DNA of 64,000 bases from Actinomycetota bacterium. GTDB taxonomy: Bacteria; Actinomycetota; Geothermincolia; Geothermincolales; RBG-13-55-18. This document shows, piece by piece, positions 1 to 7,936 of the stretch (its first letter is position 1; each line of letters begins with the position of its first letter). The position numbers and the translations under genes were made by a program. The stretch spans positions 37,789 through 101,788 of the forward strand of contig JBFLWJ010000012.1 of NCBI GenBank assembly GCA_040757835.1, given 5' to 3'. The notes below the pieces were generated by a model. The model was given only the letters and a program-made list of their open reading frames with translations. It had not been told where the DNA came from and made no database searches.

Positions 1-52
1 TTACTACTGATACGCGATTCGAACCGCTCATGTTCACCGGTAAAGGCTCGCG

Positions 53-72
53 GGCATGATATGCATCATGCC
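53..72 (-). terminator. Possible hairpin at the 3' end of the lipoprotein gene
   Basis: Perfect 8-bp inverted repeat GGCATGAT/ATCATGCC around a 4-nt loop, overlapping the stop codon of the gene ending at 66. No T-run follows on the minus strand, so factor-independent termination is uncertain. Confidence 0.3.
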
Positions 73-542
73 GCCGCGGCCTTGGCCGCCGCCGTCACGG
101 GGTAAGGGGCGGCCCGGGATGAAGAGACCCCGCCCGTGAGTTGGATGGCGTTCCTGGGGCAGTAGCTTATGCACCTGCCGCAACCGTTACAGGAAGCCCC
201 GATCACCGCCAGGTCGCCGATTATGGAGATGGCATCGTTGGGGCAGATGCCACGCGCGCACTTGCCGCAGCCGATGCACCGCTCGCTCACCACCACGGCT
301 ACGCTGGCGGTCCCGGTGCTCTGCTCGCTGCCGGCGGCGCTGTCTTCGTTGTTCGGGTTTTTGTCGGCTGTGCCGGGGTCAGCGCTCTGCCCGCCGCCGT
401 AGGCGCTGGATGTGGTGGCATTGTCGTCTTGAGCGCTGGAGCAAGAGATGAGGTTACCCGCGAGATAGAGCGCTCCCGCCCCCGCGGCCCAGCGGCAACT
501 CTTGATGATGAATTCCTTGCGGTCCATCTTCTGCAACTTCAT
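66..542 (-). CDS. Lipoprotein with two [4Fe-4S] ferredoxin clusters
   Basis: Predicted small electron carrier anchored outside the membrane. The N-terminus carries a short hydrophobic stretch ending in a lipobox-like LISC (Cys34), then a Ser/Gly/Asp-rich linker (about residues 35-80), then two ferredoxin motifs. The second is canonical, C118-x2-C121-x2-C124-x3-C128-P. The first is C89-x2-C92-x2-C95-x4-C100-P, one residue longer than usual. DRKEF near the start resembles a Tat motif but lacks the twin arginine. GGGAGGG abuts the ATG used here, so the internal ATG at 527 may be the real start. The electron partner is unknown; the two-component genes upstream on this strand may control it. Confidence 0.75.
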   Translation of the reverse strand: MKLQKMDRKEFIIKSCRWAAGAGALYLAGNLISCSSAQDDNATTSSAYGGGQSADPGTADKNPNNEDSAAGSEQSTGTASVAVVVSERCIGCGKCARGICPNDAISIIGDLAVIGASCNGCGRCISYCPRNAIQLTGGVSSSRAAPYPVTAAAKAAAA

Positions 543-769
543 CCCTCCCGATATGCTTCCTTATCACGTAGCTTACCGGTCATGTGATTCTGTTAGCCCT
601 AATCTGCATCAGAACGGTTAAGTTTCCGTGGGGATCTCGTAGAGAACCGGTAAATTCTTTCACTTCACGTCCCTGCCGTGGATAGACCCCAAGCCTGCAC
701 CTCGACCGCCGATCGTGGCACCGAACGGGGTCGGGTCTAAAGCGTTCCCCAAGCTTGCCGGGGTGCAGG

Positions 770-1402
770 TCAGTCGATGATCTGGTTCTTCACCGCGTAG
801 TGCGCCAGCTCGGTGTTGGTGCGCATGCCCATCTTTCTGAGCAGGCGCTCTCGGTAGGTGCTGACCGTCTTGTGGCTGATGCCCAGCTGGTCGGCGATCT
901 CCTTTGACTTCATGCCGCCGGCGATCATGCACATGACCTGGAACTCGCGGTCGGAGAGGGCCTCGTGGGGCATGCCGTTCGGTGGCCGGTCCAGCTCCTC
1001 CGCGAGCTGCTCCGCGACCTTGAGGCTGATGTACTTGCGGCCGCTGACCACGCGGCGGATGGCGGTGACCAGTTCGTCGGAGACGCTCATCTTGTTGAGG
1101 TACCCCGCGGCGCCCGCCTTGATGGTGCGCGTGGCGAAGTGCTTCTCGTCGTGCACGCTCATTATGAGCACGGGGATGTCCGGGTACATGGCGCGGAGGT
1201 CCTTGAGTACGTCCAGGCCGCTGCGGTCGGGCATGGTGATATCCAGGATGATGACGTCGGGCCTCCGCGACCGCAGCAGCTCCATGAGATCCAGGTAGTT
1301 GCCGGCCTGCCCGCCCACCCGCATGTCGGCCTCTTCCTCCAGGATCCTCTCCAGGCCTTGCCTGACAATGGGGTGGTCATCGAGCACGAAGACCTCGATC
1401 AT
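770..1402 (-). CDS. NarL/FixJ-family (LuxR HTH) response regulator
   Basis: DNA-binding response regulator of normal length (210 aa). The receiver domain (about 1-120) has the acidic pair D8/D9, phospho-acceptor D54 in IILDITMPD, S82 and K104. The C-terminal LuxR-type helix-turn-helix (about 148-208) contains LSDREFQVM and ISHKTVSTYRERL. A GGAGGATGAG ribosome site precedes the ATG. It starts 54 bp after the histidine kinase gene and is surely its partner. Targets are unknown; the adjacent flavoprotein operon and the lipoprotein ferredoxin are candidates by position only. Confidence 0.92.
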   Translation of the reverse strand: MIEVFVLDDHPIVRQGLERILEEEADMRVGGQAGNYLDLMELLRSRRPDVIILDITMPDRSGLDVLKDLRAMYPDIPVLIMSVHDEKHFATRTIKAGAAGYLNKMSVSDELVTAIRRVVSGRKYISLKVAEQLAEELDRPPNGMPHEALSDREFQVMCMIAGGMKSKEIADQLGISHKTVSTYRERLLRKMGMRTNTELAHYAVKNQIID

Positions 1403-1456
1403 GCACTCATCCTCCGCAACAGCACCGTGGCCGCGACCCCCGCCTGACCGTATCCC

Positions 1457-2713
1457 CTACAGGGGCACTCGTACCACGACCATCCTTCCTTTACCGCCCG
1501 AAGGTATTATTCCCACCTCGCCACTGAATTTCCCGATGTATTCGCGCATGAAGTCGAGGGAGAGGGGGTCGGCGCGCTGGAGGTCCCGCTCTTCTATGCC
1601 TTCCCCCCCGCCGTCCACCGTCATCACCAGCATGTCTCCCTGCGGCTTCGTCTCCACCTCCACGCGCTGGACCCCCGGCCGCAGCGCCAGGTTGGCCAGG
1701 ATCTCCTGGAGGATGCGGAAGACTGCCGTGCTCTTCTCGAGGTCCAGCGATACCTCTCCCAACGCCTGCTCCACGCGGCTGGGGATCCCCGTCTTATCCT
1801 GGAAGTCCGAGCACTGCCACTCCATGGCCGCGCCCAGTCCCGCGTCGTCCAGTATGGGCGGCCGCAGCTCCTCGGAGATGGTATTGACCAGCTCCAGCAG
1901 TTGGTCCATGATGCCGTAGACCTGCCACATGGCTTCCACGGCACCCTCGCCCTCCAGGTAGTCCTTCTCCACGTTCTTTAGGGCCATCTGCAGCACCGTC
2001 AGGTTCTGGCCGATCTCGTCATGGACGCGATAGGCGGATCGCGACCTCTCCCTTTCCCGGGAGGACTGCAGGAAGAGCGAGAGCGCCTGCAGGCGGCGGT
2101 TGGCCGACTCCAACTCCACCTCGCGCCCTTCCCCCACCTCTATCTCCCGCTGCAACCGCCGGTTGAGCTGCTCCAGGCTCAGGGTACGCTGCCTCACAGT
2201 CTCCTCCAGCTGCTCCTGGCGGCGAACCAGTTCCCTCTCCATGAGCACGATGTCCGTGATGTCCGTGATCGCCGAGGCCAGACCGTTGAACACCCCATCA
2301 TCGTCGAAGAGGGGCTGGGCATTCACGGAGATGGCGATCCAGTGCCGGTCAGGCCGCCACACCATGAGCTTCTGGTCGTAGAGCGCCTGCAGGCTCCGCT
2401 TGACACGATGAAAGATGCGGTCCTGGGGCGCCAGGGGATTGCCGTCCATATCGGTGATGTGCCATTCAGGCGAATGAGAGTAACGGCGCGTGATCTCGTC
2501 GAAGCTCAGTCCCAGGATCTCCTGGGCGCGGCGGTTCGCATAAACGTTGCGCCCCTCGCTGTCGACGACCTGTATGCCGGTGGGAATCAGCCACAACATC
2601 CTCTCCAGGCGCTTGATGTTGTGTATGTCGTGGGTGAAGCCGGGATCGCCAGACGACGTCTCGGCCATCGTGGTCTCTTGCCTCCCTTTCCGCCAGCCGT
2701 GTCCCGTCTCCAT
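1457..2713 (-). CDS. PAS-domain sensor histidine kinase, HisKA_3 (NarX/DegS) type
   Basis: Cytoplasmic sensor kinase with no membrane segment. A PAS domain occupies about residues 30-160 (IQVVDSEGRNVYANRRAQEIL), followed by a coiled coil (160-215), a HisKA_3 dimerisation/phospho-acceptor region with H231 in RVHDEIGQNLT, and a GHKL ATPase with degenerate boxes (NLALRPG for the N box, VDGGGEGIEE for G1). The start is set by GGGAGGAATAG just before the ATG at 2713; Met16 has a more distant site. It likely phosphorylates the NarL-type regulator immediately downstream. The signal is unknown; a soluble PAS domain suggests redox, oxygen or ligand sensing. Confidence 0.9.
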   Translation of the reverse strand: METGHGWRKGRQETTMAETSSGDPGFTHDIHNIKRLERMLWLIPTGIQVVDSEGRNVYANRRAQEILGLSFDEITRRYSHSPEWHITDMDGNPLAPQDRIFHRVKRSLQALYDQKLMVWRPDRHWIAISVNAQPLFDDDGVFNGLASAITDITDIVLMERELVRRQEQLEETVRQRTLSLEQLNRRLQREIEVGEGREVELESANRRLQALSLFLQSSRERERSRSAYRVHDEIGQNLTVLQMALKNVEKDYLEGEGAVEAMWQVYGIMDQLLELVNTISEELRPPILDDAGLGAAMEWQCSDFQDKTGIPSRVEQALGEVSLDLEKSTAVFRILQEILANLALRPGVQRVEVETKPQGDMLVMTVDGGGEGIEERDLQRADPLSLDFMREYIGKFSGEVGIIPSGGKGRMVVVRVPL

Positions 2714-2934
2714 CTATTCCTCCCACCGCAGGTTATGTCCTCTGGTCCGTTCGGAGCGCGCGAATGCCTCCGCGCCTTATCATCCTGATTCCCCTGTGGA
2801 AAGCCCGACTAACGGGAAGGAGCGAGATCGCCCCAGGTGCCGGAAACGGCCGTTATGTCATCCTCACCCGGGACGCGGCAGGGCGCCGGCGTCCCGTCCG
2901 CACCGGATACGTCGGGGTGTGTCGTAAAAGCCTG

Positions 2935-4269
2935 TCAGCGCGCGGCCTCGGTGGCGGCCTCGATACCGCTGCGCAGAGCGCCCTCCACGCAGGAGATTAG
3001 GTACATGTACTCGCCGGCCAGGTACAAGCCCTCCACGTCCCGGTAATTGTTTTTGCGCATGTCGTGGATGGCCCGGGCCTGTCCGGGCGGGTCGAGGCAG
3101 ATGGCCTCGTCCCAGCGCACCGCCTCTGTCATGTAGGGCTCGTCCGGCATAGTGGGGATGATCTTCTGCAGGTCCTTGATCATCATCTGCTTCAACTCTT
3201 CCAGGGGCAGTTCGTTCAAGGCCTTCGCCCGCCTGCCCCAGGTGAGGCTGTGCACCAGGCCGGCTCCGGGAGGCGAGAAGTACGGGGACTTGCCGCCCGC
3301 GTCGGCGAAACCCGGCTGGATGGAGCCCTCGTTGCGCGAGAAGGTCACCGCGTACCATCCCTCGGGGAGCAGCCTTTCCTTGAGGGCGAAGATGAAGTGG
3401 ATGCACGAGCTGTAGGTCACCGTCTCCAGGGGCTTGCGCAGGGTAGGGGGGAGGTCCGGGATAATTCGCATGGCGGTGGTGGCGGTGGTGGTGCAGATGA
3501 CCGCGTCCGCATCCATAAAGCCTTCGTCGGTCTCCACACCCCGGGCCTTGCCTCCGTCCAGCACCACCCTTTTCACCGGGGTTGAGAGGCGGATGGAATC
3601 CTTACACTCCTCGTAGAGGGCCGCGGGAAGGGACCCGATGCCGTACTTGAGGAACTTCAGCCCCGGCATGAGCCCCATGAGCAGGGCCAGGATATGCGCG
3701 GCCCCCACCTGGTCCGGCTCCCCCAGGGTAAGGGACGCGGTCATGGGCTGGAAGACATAATCCAGGGCCACCTGGCCGCCGTAACGCATGACGTATTCCT
3801 CGATGCTGATGTCGCTCAGGTCCAGGACCGCCTCGGGGTCCATGCTGTCGAAGTCGAAATCGCGGCGCCGTTTGATCATCTGGTAGCCGACCTTGGCCAT
3901 CTGGGGATAGCCCCTCCAGGGAAGGCCGCGGAACCCGAGCATATCGCGCCAGTGCTTAAGCGCCTCCCGCGGGTTGATGGTGGCCGGGATGGGATATAGC
4001 TTGCCGTCGCGCCACATGGCCCCCATGAAATCGAAGTCCTGCACGGCGTCCTCCATGCCCAGCTCGTCGCAGAGGCGGAAGGTGGTGGTGCAGAGGTTGG
4101 CGGAGAACTGCGCCCCCAGGTCGAACTGGTAGCCCTCCTTGTTGTAGCCGCGGGCGCGTCCGCCCGCCACGTCCGTCGCCTCCAGGCAGAGGACGTCGGC
4201 GCCCCGCTTGCGCAGCTCGTAGGTGGCCGCGAGCCCGGCCGGCCCCGCCCCGATGACGATGACTCTCAT
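2935..4269 (-). CDS. FAD-dependent amine oxidase/phytoene desaturase-fold oxidoreductase
   Basis: Flavoprotein of 444 aa. The N-terminal dinucleotide-binding motif is GAGPAGLAATYELRKRG, followed by GGRARGYNKEGYQFDLGAQF as in protoporphyrinogen oxidase, CrtI and amine oxidases. The C-terminus has the second FAD motif, YLAGEYMYLISCVEGALRSG. It is the last gene of a minus-strand flavoprotein operon, 24 bp after the next gene upstream, with an AGGAGG site before the ATG. It differs from the three shorter paralogues beside it and is closer to the plus-strand gene at 13696. Probably a C-C desaturase/saturase or isomerase; the substrate is unknown. Confidence 0.85.
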   Translation of the reverse strand: MRVIVIGAGPAGLAATYELRKRGADVLCLEATDVAGGRARGYNKEGYQFDLGAQFSANLCTTTFRLCDELGMEDAVQDFDFMGAMWRDGKLYPIPATINPREALKHWRDMLGFRGLPWRGYPQMAKVGYQMIKRRRDFDFDSMDPEAVLDLSDISIEEYVMRYGGQVALDYVFQPMTASLTLGEPDQVGAAHILALLMGLMPGLKFLKYGIGSLPAALYEECKDSIRLSTPVKRVVLDGGKARGVETDEGFMDADAVICTTTATTAMRIIPDLPPTLRKPLETVTYSSCIHFIFALKERLLPEGWYAVTFSRNEGSIQPGFADAGGKSPYFSPPGAGLVHSLTWGRRAKALNELPLEELKQMMIKDLQKIIPTMPDEPYMTEAVRWDEAICLDPPGQARAIHDMRKNNYRDVEGLYLAGEYMYLISCVEGALRSGIEAATEAAR

Positions 4270-4293
4270 TTCCCTTCCTCCTGGGGTCAGCTT

Positions 4294-5403
4294 TTACTTC
4301 TCCGTACCCAACCTGCCGTATCCGGTGACGTTTGCCATGAAGGACGGCCGCAGCATGAAGCGGTTGAGCAGCAACGCCAGCGGCAGCGCCATCCGCATGG
4401 GGTACTTCACCAGCAGGTCCTGCGGGCTGCGGTTGATGATGCGCTTGGCCGCCAGCAACGGGTAAAAGGTCCAGTTGAGGCGCCTGAACTCGTCGTAAGC
4501 CCCCGACGGGTCGGTGTAGGCCCGCGCCGCTATCTTGCCCGAGAGGAAGGCGCCGTGCATGCCGAAGAAGAGCACCGGGTCCATCACCCCCGCCAGGGTG
4601 CCGGCAAGGATGAGGTCTCCCTGGAAGAGGCGCGGGTTGGTGAAGCTGGCGATGGGCGCGGCCGCGGCCCCGCCTTTGGCCCCTCCCCCCAGGGGGAAGA
4701 ACTTCTTGAAGGGGTAGCCGTCCTCCAGGGTTGCCTGCTCGGCGAACTTCTCCATCTCCCACTTCGCCACCGGCCGCTCGCGGTTGAAGATGAGCGCGAA
4801 GGCGATGCCGTTCACCGAACAGGTGAAGGCATAGTCGGGGGAATAGTCGTCGAAGCAGAAGGACACTCGCGGCTCCATCCACGGCACCCGGCACTTGGCG
4901 AAGTAGCCGTAGAGGCCCTTGTATGGCACGTTTGCCGCCTCGAAACCATCGGCGTGCAGCCCGGTGGCCATGATGGTCCCCCGGGGGAGGTCGCGGATCT
5001 GTTTGTCCGAGGCTATGCGCTGGTCGAACTCGAACTTCACCCCTTCCTCCACGGCGATGCGGTAGAGATAACTGTCCATGGACGAGGCGCGCGGGCCGCG
5101 CTCTATCATCCATGCCTGGCAGTTTGAGGGGAACTTCATGTTGTAGCTCTTGCCCCAGACCTTGAGGATACCGTCGGTCATCTGCACCATGCCCGGCTTG
5201 AGGTCGATGCCGGTATAGCGGGACATGGCATCGGCGTCCATGGGGGTGCCGTGCGGGGACGGGTTGTATACCGAAAGCCCCCCTACCCTCTTCCCCTTCT
5301 CCAGCACGATGACCTCGTGCCCCTCCCGTGCCAGGTTGATGGCTGCGACGAGACCGGCCAGTCCGGCTCCCACCACATGAACGGGTCCCTTGTCCTTGGG
5401 CAT
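4294..5403 (-). CDS. FAD-dependent oxidoreductase, island paralogue A
   Basis: About 369 aa. The N-terminal FAD motif is GAGLAGLVAAINLAREG. The middle region has the family signature ERGPRASSMDSYL and TIMATGLHADGFEA. The C-terminal motif LAGTLAGVMDPVLFFGMHGA continues into LSGKIAA, shared almost exactly with the genes at 5413, 6563 and 12480. GTG (5406) and ATG (5403) lie side by side after AGGAGGTC; the ATG has the better spacing. It sits 9 bp after the 5413 gene, so the two are cotranscribed. Fold-level resemblance to geranylgeranyl reductase/CrtI flavoproteins; substrate unknown. Confidence 0.83.
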   Translation of the reverse strand: MPKDKGPVHVVGAGLAGLVAAINLAREGHEVIVLEKGKRVGGLSVYNPSPHGTPMDADAMSRYTGIDLKPGMVQMTDGILKVWGKSYNMKFPSNCQAWMIERGPRASSMDSYLYRIAVEEGVKFEFDQRIASDKQIRDLPRGTIMATGLHADGFEAANVPYKGLYGYFAKCRVPWMEPRVSFCFDDYSPDYAFTCSVNGIAFALIFNRERPVAKWEMEKFAEQATLEDGYPFKKFFPLGGGAKGGAAAAPIASFTNPRLFQGDLILAGTLAGVMDPVLFFGMHGAFLSGKIAARAYTDPSGAYDEFRRLNWTFYPLLAAKRIINRSPQDLLVKYPMRMALPLALLLNRFMLRPSFMANVTGYGRLGTEK

Positions 5404-5412
5404 CACGACCTC

Positions 5413-6540
5413 CTAGATGTTTATATATCTTGAATATCTGTCCATGTTCTTCAATAGCACGTAGCCGGGGATCATCCTGGTCATCCCGCCCAGGACCATC
5501 CTGCCCAGCGCCGGCGTCTTCGCCACCTGGCCCAGACCTATTCTCATGCCGATGGCGCGCATGAAATCAGGCTGGTAGTTGATGGCCACGCGGCGCTGCA
5601 CCCACATGAGGTTGAAGCTGCGGTTGCAGACGTCGAACATCTCCTGGGCCGTCGCCTTGTCCTCCAGGGCGATGGCCGCGATCTTGCCCGAGACCATGGC
5701 CCCGTGGCAACCGAAATAGGTGCCGGGGTCCTGTGCTCCGGCCAGGGTGCCGGCCAGGATCTTGTTGCCAACGAAGAGCCTGGGCTGGTTGGGGTAGCGG
5801 GAGGCGAAGTATCCCTGCTCCGGCCACCACTTCTTGAACTCCATGCCCTCCGTCTCCCTCACCTGCTTCTCCCAGGTGGCGCGCTGCTCCTCGCTGATGG
5901 GGCGGCGGGCGAAGAAGAGCCCGGCGCAGATGCCGTTGGCCGTGGGCAGGTAGCAGTAGTCCTTGGTGTAGTAGTCGAAGTATACGGCACAGTGACGGAC
6001 GAACGACTTTTCCTTCCCCCAGGGCTTGTACGGCGCGCTCATGACGTATCCGCCCGCGACCTGGTAGGGGATGTTGAGGGCCTCGAAGGCCTCGATATAG
6101 GGACCGGTGGCCACGATGGTGTTGGGTGGGAACTGTGCCAGGTCCTTCTGGGTCTTCACCGGGTTCCCCCACTCGAAGGTCACCCCCATGTCCAGGGCGA
6201 TATCGTGGAGGTAGCGGTCGATGGCCGTCCTGCGCGGCCCCCTCTCCACGTTGTACAGCTCGAAATGGGCGGGGTCGAGTTCGCACTTCTTCCCGAAGGC
6301 GTAGATGGGGAAGGTCTCAACCCTCCCCACCTGGGGCTCCCCGATGGGCACGCCAAGGAAGCGCGACATCCGTGCGGGGTCGAAGGGGGTGGCGTCCACG
6401 AAGGGGTGGGCGCCGGGCATACCCCCGGCACGGTTGTACTTATCGACGCAATGCACTTCGTAGCCCAGTTTGCGCGCGGTGATGGCCGCACACAGGCCGG
6501 CCAGTCCCGCTCCGACTATGTTGACTTTCTTCTCAGCCAT
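5413..6540 (-). CDS. FAD-dependent oxidoreductase, island paralogue B
   Basis: 375 aa. N-terminal GAGLAGLCAAITARKLG for FAD binding, the internal ERGPRRTAIDRYL and TIVATGPYIEAFEALNIPY blocks, and C-terminal ILAGTLAGAQDPGTYFG then HGAMVSGKIAA. This is the second of three tandem paralogues in a minus-strand operon (22 bp after the 6563 gene, 9 bp before the 4294 gene). A tail of about 90 residues after the FAD region contains no clear membrane helix. Divergence in the middle third relative to its neighbours suggests different substrates or subunit roles rather than recent duplication. Confidence 0.83.
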   Translation of the reverse strand: MAEKKVNIVGAGLAGLCAAITARKLGYEVHCVDKYNRAGGMPGAHPFVDATPFDPARMSRFLGVPIGEPQVGRVETFPIYAFGKKCELDPAHFELYNVERGPRRTAIDRYLHDIALDMGVTFEWGNPVKTQKDLAQFPPNTIVATGPYIEAFEALNIPYQVAGGYVMSAPYKPWGKEKSFVRHCAVYFDYYTKDYCYLPTANGICAGLFFARRPISEEQRATWEKQVRETEGMEFKKWWPEQGYFASRYPNQPRLFVGNKILAGTLAGAQDPGTYFGCHGAMVSGKIAAIALEDKATAQEMFDVCNRSFNLMWVQRRVAINYQPDFMRAIGMRIGLGQVAKTPALGRMVLGGMTRMIPGYVLLKNMDRYSRYINI

Positions 6541-6562
6541 TTGAGGTGCCCCCAGAAGATCT

Positions 6563-7624
6563 CTAATACCTGCCGAAGCCGGGCAGGGATTTCAAGGCGA
6601 TATCGATGAGTGGTTGCAGCAGCCCGCGCTGCTTCAGGTACATGCCGAACCCCAACCGCAGGCCAAGGTTGCGCGCGAAATGCGGCTGGAGGTCGAAAAA
6701 CTTCTTGTAGAGCCAGGAATACTTGCGCGCCGACGTGAAGGCATGGAAGAGCCTCCAGGCCCGCTCCTTGTCGTCGATGGCGATGGCCGCGATCTTCCCC
6801 GAGACCAGCGAGCTCTGGACCCCGAAAAGGAAGAAGGGGTCCTGCATCCCGGCCAGGGTCCCGGCCAGGATCTTGTCGCCGCAAAAGAGGCAGGGGTCGG
6901 TGGCCTTCTTCGTCGCCACCACTCCCTCGTGGGGAAGCCACTGCTCGAACTCCATGCCCTCCCAGTCTCGCAGCTGCCGGTCCCAGGTATCGCGCATGGA
7001 CTCGGAGACGGGCCTGCCGTCGAAGCCGAGGGCGAAGGCCACCCCGTTCACGTTGGCGCAGTAGTTGTAGTACCTGGTGTAACGGTCGAAGAAACCTCTG
7101 ATATTCGGCGGTCCCTCGTAGCGCATCTTGCCTATGAAGCCGTAGACTTCGACGTAGGGCCGCCGCAGGGAAAGGAACGGCTCGATGTGCAGGCCGGTGG
7201 CCACGATGGTACTGGGGGGGAGCTGGGCGAAGTCTCCCTGTGAGTCGACGGACACCCCGAACTCGAACTCGGCCCCCGCGGCCAGCGCCGCCTCGTAGAG
7301 CAGGGTGTCGATGGAGGTGGAACGGGAGCCCCTCTCCACGGACTGCAGGTAGAGCTGCCAGCCGGGGATGACGTGGGGCTTGCCGTAGACGTAGATGGGG
7401 AACTCCTGCGTGGGCGTTACATATGGGGGTTCGAGCTCGATGCCGACGAAACGCCCCAGCCGGTCGGGATGCATGGGCGTGACGTCCACCGCGGGACGGA
7501 TGTAGGGATCTCCGCCGATGCGGTCGAACTTCTCCAGCACCTTCACCTTATGACCGGCGCGCGCGCAGTTGACCGCCGCCACCAGGCCGGCCAGGCCCGC
7601 TCCAACGATGGTAACCTCTGCCAT
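6563..7624 (-). CDS. FAD-dependent oxidoreductase, island paralogue C
   Basis: 353 aa starting MAEVTIVGAGLAG. The ATG at 7624 is chosen over an upstream in-frame codon because AAGGGGGGACC precedes it and the protein then begins right at the Rossmann fold, exactly like the 12480 paralogue (MAEVTIVGGGLAG). Family blocks are ERGSRSTSIDTLL, TIVATGLHIEPF and ILAGTLAGMQDPFFLFG followed by SGKIAAIAIDDKERA. First gene of the four-flavoprotein string. The 312 bp upstream carries no gene and separates it from the VAO-type gene ending at 7937; co-transcription with that unit is possible. Confidence 0.84.
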   Translation of the reverse strand: MAEVTIVGAGLAGLVAAVNCARAGHKVKVLEKFDRIGGDPYIRPAVDVTPMHPDRLGRFVGIELEPPYVTPTQEFPIYVYGKPHVIPGWQLYLQSVERGSRSTSIDTLLYEAALAAGAEFEFGVSVDSQGDFAQLPPSTIVATGLHIEPFLSLRRPYVEVYGFIGKMRYEGPPNIRGFFDRYTRYYNYCANVNGVAFALGFDGRPVSESMRDTWDRQLRDWEGMEFEQWLPHEGVVATKKATDPCLFCGDKILAGTLAGMQDPFFLFGVQSSLVSGKIAAIAIDDKERAWRLFHAFTSARKYSWLYKKFFDLQPHFARNLGLRLGFGMYLKQRGLLQPLIDIALKSLPGFGRY

Positions 7625-7936
7625 GGTCCCCCCTTCGTGTCCTGCCCCCTCCGAAAGTGACCAGCTCGACACCGGGTTGAGCCGCCCGCCGGTCCCTGCG
7701 GCCGGCCGGCGGCATCATTTTACCCAGAAACGCCGTTTTCCGGCCTCGCCGGGATGGGGCTCGTTCCGGCGACGTGTCCGCGCGCCGCCATGGTCCGCTG
7801 TCCCCGTTTCCCGGACCCGTCAACCCTCTATGGAACCACCTCCTCCGCTCCCTGCCGGCCGCCTAGCCGGCACCGCCAGGCCCGCCGGCCCGGCTTCGCC
7901 ATCCTTGCCGGACGCCGCGCCGGCGCCCGTCTTTAC
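7625..7936. other. Gene-free GC-rich spacer (312 bp)
   Basis: No plausible coding region. It contains several CCGGC-rich inverted repeats, the clearest being TGCCGGC/GCCGGCA around a 6-nt loop at 7853-7872. No T-run follows, so these may be mRNA-processing or weak termination structures between the VAO-type unit and the flavoprotein genes. A TTGACG hexamer is present on the minus strand without a convincing -10 box. Confidence 0.4.

Noticed and set aside
1-50. A GATTCGAACC string resembling a tRNA T-loop on the minus strand
   Set aside because: The flanking bases cannot form a 5-bp T-stem and no acceptor, D or anticodon arms are found.
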